From Labedella phragmitis (GTDB lineage Bacteria > Actinomycetota > Actinomycetes > Actinomycetales > Microbacteriaceae): a stretch of 64,000 bases of DNA. The stretch covers positions 298,069 to 362,068 of the forward strand of contig NZ_RZNB01000004.1 in NCBI RefSeq assembly GCF_004078635.1, given 5' to 3'. The translations under genes were made by a program, and so were the position numbers. The notes below the pieces were generated by a model. That model saw only the letters and a list, made by a program, of their open reading frames with translations. It was not told the origin of the DNA and searched no databases. Below are positions 58,314-64,000 of this stretch, one piece after another (position 1 is the stretch's first letter; each line of letters begins with the position of its first letter).

Positions 58314-59810
58314 CTAAGCAGTGCCACTCGCAGCGCTGGCTAGATACTCCTCGCCGGCCACGTCAACGGAGAACTCGACGATCTCAATCTGTTCATCGCG
58401 GATCGCTTCAAGGACCTCATCCGGTGTGACCCGGAAGAACTCCCGGCGCAGGTTGACCTTGTTGACGCGACGTTCGGCGAAGCGCCGGTGGAGGGCCGCC
58501 TCCACGCTCACTGCGTCCTGGGCGAAGAAGAGCGCGTGGACGTCGAATCGGAACGGCACCGATGCGTCACCGAGTTCCGTCACACGATCCATCGGCTCGA
58601 GGCGGCGAGTCATACCGATCTTCACCATGTCGCGCCCGAATGCGCCGACGTTCGAGATCACGTAGACGTGGCCTGCGCGGATATTTGCCGCACGGTAGTC
58701 GACATCGGCGAGCGCACGTTCGACGTCGGCGAGCTGCGCCTGGAGTCGGGCGACACCCGCCTCGTCACCGTTCGCCTGCAGGACCGCGATCGTGGAGAGG
58801 TAGTGCGACTTCTCCTTGTTGAGCTTCTCCTGCTCACGAGCGAGCTCCTGCTCCGCTTTCCGTTGCTCTCGAAGCTCCTCGCGCCGTTCGCGTTCGAGCT
58901 CCTTCTCCCGCTGAACCGTCTGAAGGTGACGAGCGGCAAGTTCGAGTTCGTGAAGACGAAGCTCGTGGTATTGGGGCGTGATGTGGAGATCAATCATGGT
59001 CCCCTGACGCGCGATCTGATCGACGACCGTCGAGAGTCGCTTCTGAGCGGTTGCGAGGTTGCCCGCACGCACTGACTTGACGCAGTTCTCGGCTTCCGCG
59101 TTGTAGCCACGAAGGAGCAACTTCGACATGTCGCTGACGAACTTCTTCCCCTTCGCCACCGAGTTGTTGAACGTGAACTGAGTGGTCGCGCTGGTGGCAC
59201 CACCGTCACGAACCGTCTGCTTGATACGGCCGCGCAGCGCCTCCAGCTGCGTCGCGAGCACGGTCGACGACTCGGCGGGGTGCTCGTAGTCGAAGATGCC
59301 GAGCCCCTGAAGGTCGATCGTATGGCGCGCGCCGACAATCTGTTCACTGAGACGCGCGAGTTCGCCGCGCGCGCCGACCACCTGCTCCGTCACGGCCGCG
59401 AGGTCCCGGCGTGAGCTGTCAACCTGCCCCTGAAGCTCCCCCTTACGACGCTCCGATTCGATCGTGTCATCGAGGGCGTACTGGCTGATGATCGAGCGCA
59501 GGTACGCGTTCTCCTCCTGCAGTTGTTCCGCGAACTTCTTCGCGCCGAACGTCGGAACACGCTGATCGTGTCGATTCGGCTGAGTGTTCTGAGGCTGAGT
59601 AAGAGACATTCGAGCCGGCTGGGGCGGCTGCGACACGCGCTGTTGTCCGGGCTGCGGGGACGCTGGTCGAGGAGCAGCGACCGGTTGGGCCTGAGCCGCA
59701 GGGGTCGCCCCCTGTCGCGGAGCAACGTGCTGAGTCCACTGGTTCCCGTCCCAGTAGCGAACGAACGCAGGGTTGTGCGGATCCGGATACCAATTTGCGA
59801 CGACGGACAC
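58314..59810 (-). CDS. DUF2510 - coiled coil - DUF4041 - GIY-YIG (T5orf172) protein
   Basis: A 498-residue protein. An N-terminal DUF2510-type WYPDPHNPAFVRYWDGNQW motif (about 7-25) is followed by a Pro/Gln linker and coiled coil (about 85-180). A DUF4041-like helical region (about 180-370) includes a long Glu/Arg coiled coil, and a GIY-YIG domain of T5orf172 type ends the protein, starting GHVYVISNVGAFGRDMVKIGMT (split by its loop) with YVIS and KIGMT marks. DUF4041-T5orf172 proteins are common in phages and mobile islands. The GTG at 59810 follows AAGG. GTG use and lower GC set it apart from neighbours. Confidence 0.8.
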   Translation of the reverse strand: MSVVANWYPDPHNPAFVRYWDGNQWTQHVAPRQGATPAAQAQPVAAPRPASPQPGQQRVSQPPQPARMSLTQPQNTQPNRHDQRVPTFGAKKFAEQLQEENAYLRSIISQYALDDTIESERRKGELQGQVDSSRRDLAAVTEQVVGARGELARLSEQIVGARHTIDLQGLGIFDYEHPAESSTVLATQLEALRGRIKQTVRDGGATSATTQFTFNNSVAKGKKFVSDMSKLLLRGYNAEAENCVKSVRAGNLATAQKRLSTVVDQIARQGTMIDLHITPQYHELRLHELELAARHLQTVQREKELERERREELREQRKAEQELAREQEKLNKEKSHYLSTIAVLQANGDEAGVARLQAQLADVERALADVDYRAANIRAGHVYVISNVGAFGRDMVKIGMTRRLEPMDRVTELGDASVPFRFDVHALFFAQDAVSVEAALHRRFAERRVNKVNLRREFFRVTPDEVLEAIRDEQIEIVEFSVDVAGEEYLASAASGTA

Positions 59811-60150
<340 letters not shown>

Positions 60151-61188
60151 TCATCGGACGGCGAGTTCCGCGCGCACCGCCGGCAGGATCTCCGTGGCGA
60201 GCAGTTCGATCGAGGCGAGCGTGTCCCGTCGAGAGAGCCCCCCGAGTCCGACCTGGGCGAGGAACCGCGTGTGCCCGAGGATCTCGTGCTCCCAGAGGAT
60301 CTTGTCGACGATCTCGGCCGGGCTGCCGGCGAAGAGCGCACCTCGCGGCCCCGCCCAGGCGTCCAGCGCTTGACGATCGAGCCGGCCCGTCCTCGGCATG
60401 TTCTGCTCGATGTACGACGAGTAGTGCGGGAAGAACGTGTCGCGGGCGCCCTGAGATGTCGGCTCCGCGTAGAAGTGCGACGTGACCGCGATGCGGTTCG
60501 GCTCACGACCCGCCTGACGGGCGGACGTCCTGTACAGGTCGGCGAGCGGCGCGAACCGTTCCGGAGCTCCGAGGATCGCGAGGTACAGGGGCAGTCCTTT
60601 CGTCGCTGCTCGGACGACGGACGCCGGCGTACCGCCGACGGCGATCCAGATCGGGAGCTCGTCCTGCAGAGGACGCGGCCAGATGCCGGCGTCGTCGAGC
60701 GGAGGGCGCGTCGTCCCCGACCATGTGACCGGATTCCTCGAACGGATGCGCAGTAGCAGGTCCAAGCGGTCCTCGAAGTACTCGTCGTAGCGTTCGAGCG
60801 CCTGACCGAACAGCGGGAAGGATTCGACGTACGCCCCGCGCCCCGCCGTGATCTCCGCGCGGCCGCCGCTCAGGAGGTCGAGTGTCGCGAAGTCCTCGAA
60901 GACGCGCACGGGGTCGGAGCTCGACAACACGGTTACCGTGCTCGTCAACCGGATCCGGCTGGTCTGCGCGGCGATGGCCGAGAGCACCATCTGTGGCGAA
61001 GTGATCGCGAAGTCGTCACGGTGGTGTTCTCCGACGCCGAAGACGTCGAGCCCGGCTTCGTCGGCCACCCGCGCCCACTCGAGGACATCGGCCAAGCGCC
61101 GAGCAGGGTCGATCGGTCGCCCGGCGGCGTCCTTGGTCAGCTCACCGAAGGTGAAGACACCGATCTCGAACGGTTCGACGAGGTCCAT
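60151..61188 (-). CDS. LLM-class flavin-dependent oxidoreductase
   Basis: A 345-residue bacterial luciferase-like (LLM) protein that uses FMN or F420. VADEAGLDVFGVGEHHRDDF (about 41-60) is the family's early signature. TLDLLSGGRAEITAGRGAY (about 101-119) and the later VGGTPASVVRAATKGL complete it. Last gene of a five-gene cluster that opens beside marR: the hydrolase stop overlaps its ATG by one base (TGATG). The adjacent F420-type reductase makes F420 a plausible cofactor. Substrate unknown; quinone or aromatic oxidation products fit the context. Confidence 0.88.
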   Translation of the reverse strand: MDLVEPFEIGVFTFGELTKDAAGRPIDPARRLADVLEWARVADEAGLDVFGVGEHHRDDFAITSPQMVLSAIAAQTSRIRLTSTVTVLSSSDPVRVFEDFATLDLLSGGRAEITAGRGAYVESFPLFGQALERYDEYFEDRLDLLLRIRSRNPVTWSGTTRPPLDDAGIWPRPLQDELPIWIAVGGTPASVVRAATKGLPLYLAILGAPERFAPLADLYRTSARQAGREPNRIAVTSHFYAEPTSQGARDTFFPHYSSYIEQNMPRTGRLDRQALDAWAGPRGALFAGSPAEIVDKILWEHEILGHTRFLAQVGLGGLSRRDTLASIELLATEILPAVRAELAVR

Positions 61189-61841
61189 CAGCGTGAGACG
61201 GCGTCCACGCCGAGGTGCGTGATGAGAAAATCACGGACGTCCGCGAGTTCCTCTGAGCTGATGCCGTGTGCAAGTCCGGGGTACACGCGCGCGACGAGGG
61301 AGCTGTGCTGAGGGAGGAATGTCGCGGTCCGCTCGACGGCCGCGGTCGTGATGACGCGGTCCTCAGCGCCTCGACCCCAGAAAGCGGCCGGACGGTCGGA
61401 CTCGAGGGCGCCGTCGGCGGGTTGCGGCGCGCCGAGCACGAATCCGCCGAGCACGACCGGCGCGACGACCCGATCGGGTCGGGTGCGCAGCAGCTGACTC
61501 GCCATGAGCCCGCCCTGCGAGAAGCCGATCGGGACGATCTTCACCGCGCTCGGGATGTTCTCGTCGACCCATGCCCAGATCGCGGCCGTGGCCTCCTCGA
61601 CAGGTAGGGCGTCGGGGTCACCGGGCCTCGTGATGGTGAACCAGGCTGCTCCCCCGCCGCCGATCTCGACCGGTGCACGGAGCGACACCCACGGAAGGGT
61701 GAGCCCGAGGGCCGATGCGAGCCCGGTCAGGTCGTGCTCGTTCGATCCGTACCCGTGGAGGAAGACGGCGACAGCCGACGTCGAGCCGATCGCGGACGTC
61801 CACTCGCGTGAACGCTCAGCCTGAAGTTGTGATGCGCTCAT
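61188..61841 (-). CDS. alpha/beta hydrolase (carboxylesterase, MhqD-like)
   Basis: A 217-residue serine hydrolase: VAVFLHGYGSNEHDLTGLA (about 25-43) is the oxyanion region, PIGFSQGGLM (about 107-116) the nucleophile elbow, GAEDRVI the acidic residue and YPGLAHGISSEEL the catalytic His. The family includes MhqD of Bacillus, induced by quinones. It overlaps the VOC gene by four bases (ATGA) and the LLM gene by one, so all three are one transcript. Confidence 0.87.
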   Translation of the reverse strand: MSASQLQAERSREWTSAIGSTSAVAVFLHGYGSNEHDLTGLASALGLTLPWVSLRAPVEIGGGGAAWFTITRPGDPDALPVEEATAAIWAWVDENIPSAVKIVPIGFSQGGLMASQLLRTRPDRVVAPVVLGGFVLGAPQPADGALESDRPAAFWGRGAEDRVITTAAVERTATFLPQHSSLVARVYPGLAHGISSEELADVRDFLITHLGVDAVSR

Positions 61842-62752
61842 CGTGCGAGCACCTCCTCGGTCGTGACGTCGGGAAGCGCGATCGTGACCCGGGTACCCCA
61901 CGGATCGGTCACGACGACGGAACGCCCGTCCGACGAGAACGGCACCGAGCGGAACGCGAGACGGCCTTCGAGTGCCTCGAGTTCCTGCCGGGCGGGAACG
62001 GTGATCGAGACGTCGCCGAGCCCGAGGCTCGCAGCTCGCGGTCCAGCGCCTCGGCTGTTCCAGACGTTCATCGCGACGTGGTGGTGGTATCCGCCGGCCG
62101 AGGCGAACAATGCGCCCGGGTACGACGTCTGGGTCGTCTCGAAGCCCAACGCATCGACGTAGAAAGCCCTGGCCGTGTCGACGTCGCCGACCTGGAGGTG
62201 CACGTGCCCGACGCGGCCGGCGAGACCCGGTCCGGCGTCGAGGGCGCTCTGGGTGAGGTGCTCCCGGAGATACGCATTCGGGTCGAGATACGCGGTGGCC
62301 ATCCGGATCTCAGGACCGTCGTGGATCCACACGGATCGATCGCGGTCCGTGTACAGTTCCACGCCGTTCCCCTCCGGGTCGGTGAAGTAGAAGGCCTCGC
62401 TGACGAGGTGGTCGCTCGATCCGGCGAACCGACTCGAGGGCAGCTGTGCCGCACGATAGACGGTCGCGGCGAGACTTGCGGCGTCCTCGAAGAGGAACGC
62501 GGTGTGGAAGAGGCCGGCCTGACGCGGATCGACTCCGGGGAGACCGGGCGTGTGCACGAGCTTCACGAGCGGCGTACGACCGCGGCCGAGCACGCGGTGG
62601 ATCTCCCCTCCGCGGCTGCTCTCCTCGAGAGGCTCCATCGCGAACGCCTGCGAGTAGTAGCCGGACATCGACTCGAGGTCGCCGACCCGGAGGGTCACGG
62701 CTCCCATCGTGGTGTCGGCAGCGAGGATGTCCTCCGCGGGAGACGTGGTCAT
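61838..62752 (-). CDS. two-domain VOC (ring-cleavage dioxygenase-like) protein
   Basis: A 304-residue protein with two vicinal-oxygen-chelate modules (about 16-130 and 168-290). Metal-ligand candidates are LFHTAFLFEDA (His near 82), VGHVHLQVGD (His near 173-175) and the strand SVVVTDPWGTRVTI; FYFTDPEGNGVELYTD supplies the Glu of module one. This layout matches MhqA/MhqE-like hydroquinone dioxygenases and CatE. It starts 71 bases after the reductase gene and overlaps the hydrolase gene by four bases. Confidence 0.85.
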   Translation of the reverse strand: MTTSPAEDILAADTTMGAVTLRVGDLESMSGYYSQAFAMEPLEESSRGGEIHRVLGRGRTPLVKLVHTPGLPGVDPRQAGLFHTAFLFEDAASLAATVYRAAQLPSSRFAGSSDHLVSEAFYFTDPEGNGVELYTDRDRSVWIHDGPEIRMATAYLDPNAYLREHLTQSALDAGPGLAGRVGHVHLQVGDVDTARAFYVDALGFETTQTSYPGALFASAGGYHHHVAMNVWNSRGAGPRAASLGLGDVSITVPARQELEALEGRLAFRSVPFSSDGRSVVVTDPWGTRVTIALPDVTTEEVLAR

Positions 62753-62823
62753 GGCGGTGTCTTCTTCCTGGAGATGAGGAGCCCCTCCGTCCCGGCGGTC
62801 TCGTCGGGACGGAGGGGACGGGT

Positions 62824-63396
62824 TCAGTTGATGACGCCGAAGCCGCCGGTCCAGCTGACCTTCTCGCCGGCGGCGAGGGTGAGCTGCAGGAAGCCGAGCG
62901 CTTCGAGCTCGTGAGCCCGCTTGAGCGATCCGGCATCGATGGCCTTCACGCCGCCTGCGGACACGAGGGCCGCGAGGGTGCCCTTGGCGTCCGCGTCGTC
63001 GCCGGCGATGAGGACGGTCGTGTCCACGGGTCCGACCTTCTTTGCGGCGAGGGTGCCGGCGAACGTCGTGTTGAAGGCCTTGAGGACCTTCGCGCCGGGG
63101 ACGAGGGCCGCGAGCTCGGCGGCGGCGGAGCTGCCGACGGGGACGACCAGGGCGTCGAACGTCTCGAAGTCGAGAGGGTTCGTGATGTCGACGACGATCT
63201 TGCCCTCGAGCTGGTCGGCGTACGCGGCGGCGATCGGGGCGAGCGCGGCGTACGGCACGGCGAGAACGACGACCTCGCCCTGGATCGTCGCGGTCTCATC
63301 CGGACCGATGTGCTGGACCGATGCGCCGCCGGCGGCGACGACTCCTGCGATGGCGGTTCCCATGTTGCCGGTTCCGAAGATGGTGACGGTGCTCAT
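62824..63396 (-). CDS. NADP/F420-type reductase (Rossmann) protein
   Basis: A 190-residue NAD(P)-binding protein. The N-terminus VTIFGTGNMGTAIAGVVAAG (about 4-23) is a Rossmann GxGxMG loop of the F420-dependent NADP reductase family, then VVLAVPYAALAPI and KIVVDITNPLDFE. It lacks the usual GSR two-residue basic patch after strand two; that region is short (VQHIGPDET). It is the first gene of the leftward operon and is divergent from marR. AAGGAG precedes the ATG. Confidence 0.85.
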   Translation of the reverse strand: MSTVTIFGTGNMGTAIAGVVAAGGASVQHIGPDETATIQGEVVVLAVPYAALAPIAAAYADQLEGKIVVDITNPLDFETFDALVVPVGSSAAAELAALVPGAKVLKAFNTTFAGTLAAKKVGPVDTTVLIAGDDADAKGTLAALVSAGGVKAIDAGSLKRAHELEALGFLQLTLAAGEKVSWTGGFGVIN

Positions 63397-63432
63397 GCTG
63401 TTGCTCCTTCGTGACCCGAGGGCCAAATGATT

Positions 63433-63473
63433 GTCGGTACAACTAATGTACGACGAAATGCTTGTAGATGCAA
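63433..63473. promoter_or_regulatory. two operator-like dyads between marR and its divergent operon
   Basis: GTCGGTAC(N7)GTACGAC at 63433-63454 and TTGTAGATGCAA at 63462-63473. On the minus strand a good promoter, TTGCAT-17-TACATT, uses 63468-63473 as -35 and 63445-63450 as -10, so each dyad covers one promoter element. On the plus strand TAGAAT (63483-63488) is six bases before the marR ATG. A repressor bound here could control both directions. Confidence 0.7.
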
Positions 63474-63494
63474 CCTTTTGGATAGAATGGTTCC

Positions 63495-64000
63495 ATGACG
63501 GATACCCGATGGCTGAGCGACCCCGAACGAGAAGCGTGGGTCCGATTCTCCGCCGTGCTCGAACTACTACCCGCTGCACTCGATGCACAGTTGACGCACG
63601 ACGCGTCGCTCACGCACTTCGACTACTTCACTCTCGCGATGCTCTCGGAGGCACCGGGACGCGTGCTGCGGTCCTCCGCACTCGCCGCGCGGACGAACGC
63701 GTCGCTGCCGCGGCTCTCGAAAGTCATCAGTCGGCTCGCCGACCGCGGCTTCGTCACTCGGTACCCGTGCGCCGAGGACAAGCGGGCGACGAACATCGAG
63801 CTGACCGAGGCCGGCTGGAAGAAGGTCGTCGCCTCGGCTCCCGGGCATGTCGAGAACGTGCGCGCCATGGTGATCGACGCATTGACGGCGGATCAGGTCT
63901 CGCAGCTGTCGGCAATCTCCGCCGCTCTCCTGACGAGACTCGATCCGGACGGAAAGATGCTCGCCTCCGCGGCGCACGACGAGCCGAGCACCATCGGCGA
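63495..64000 (+). CDS. MarR-family transcriptional regulator (3' end beyond window)
   Basis: 168 codons are visible with no stop; typical MarR proteins are 140-170 residues, so little is missing. The winged helix spans about residues 40-105: FTLAMLSEAPGRVLRSSALA, then NASLPRLSKVISRLADRGFV (recognition helix) and the wing with EDKRATNIELTEAG. The DxRA wing motif is intact. One Cys (in YPCAEDK) lies close to the wing, where thiol-based quinone sensing is conceivable. TAGAAT six bases before the ATG and no ribosome site suggest a leaderless mRNA and autoregulation. Confidence 0.9.
   Translation, partial: MTDTRWLSDPEREAWVRFSAVLELLPAALDAQLTHDASLTHFDYFTLAMLSEAPGRVLRSSALAARTNASLPRLSKVISRLADRGFVTRYPCAEDKRATNIELTEAGWKKVVASAPGHVENVRAMVIDALTADQVSQLSAISAALLTRLDPDGKMLASAAHDEPSTIG

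Overview
The window is GC-rich DNA with strong codon-position bias, GTG/TTG starts and no sign of an outer membrane. RpoB/RpoC sequence, small Microbacteriaceae-type protein families and Gram-positive pilus genes point to an actinobacterium of the order Micrococcales, most likely Microbacteriaceae. I assign no genus.

Layout. (1) 1-2455: the start of a PP2C phosphatase and two membrane-anchored proteins of unknown role. (2) 2550-16883, minus strand: a nearly complete type IV pilus locus, pilB-pilT-pilC, an HNH nuclease gene, pilA, three minor-pilin-like genes, pilD, pilM, pilN, pilO, with hairpins after pilA that may set the major pilin apart from the rest. (3) 17113-24563, minus strand: rpoC and rpoB, both with TTG starts, and a 15-bp terminator hairpin after rpoC. 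(4) 24894-38895: mixed single genes (SpeE-like, SprT-like, CGNR, EVE, DEAD-box helicase, GNAT, maltokinase, DUF4916) with a frameshifted glyoxalase pseudogene. (5) 38980-46210: an Lhr helicase overlapping a Fpg/Nei glycosylase (DNA repair), a HAD hydrolase and a small membrane protein. (6) 46261-50715: four diverged paralogues of one ~112-residue protein family around a manganese catalase and three other small proteins. (7) 50869-55269: FMN reductase, DUF808, PPK2 and a membrane glycerophosphodiesterase. (8) 55306-56995: a 50-residue peptide gene with its own promoter and a 21-base palindrome, then a zinc-starvation module: a Zur-like box between a cysteine-free L36 and a CobW-like protein lacking its P-loop. 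(9) 57100-60150: a tRNA-Ser 3' fragment, a decayed gene, a DUF4041/GIY-YIG protein and a triplet-repeat tract, read as the remains of an integrated element. (10) 60151-64000: a MarR-controlled cluster (F420/NADP-type reductase, two-domain VOC dioxygenase, carboxylesterase, LLM oxidoreductase) resembling quinone-stress (mhq-type) regulons.

Many genes carry a TANNNT-like -10 hexamer 6-8 bases before the start codon with no Shine-Dalgarno sequence, the mark of leaderless mRNAs. The features I would examine first are the four-paralogue cluster, the zinc module with its P-loop-less CobW protein, and the small peptide gene. All family names come from motif recognition by eye; no database search was run.
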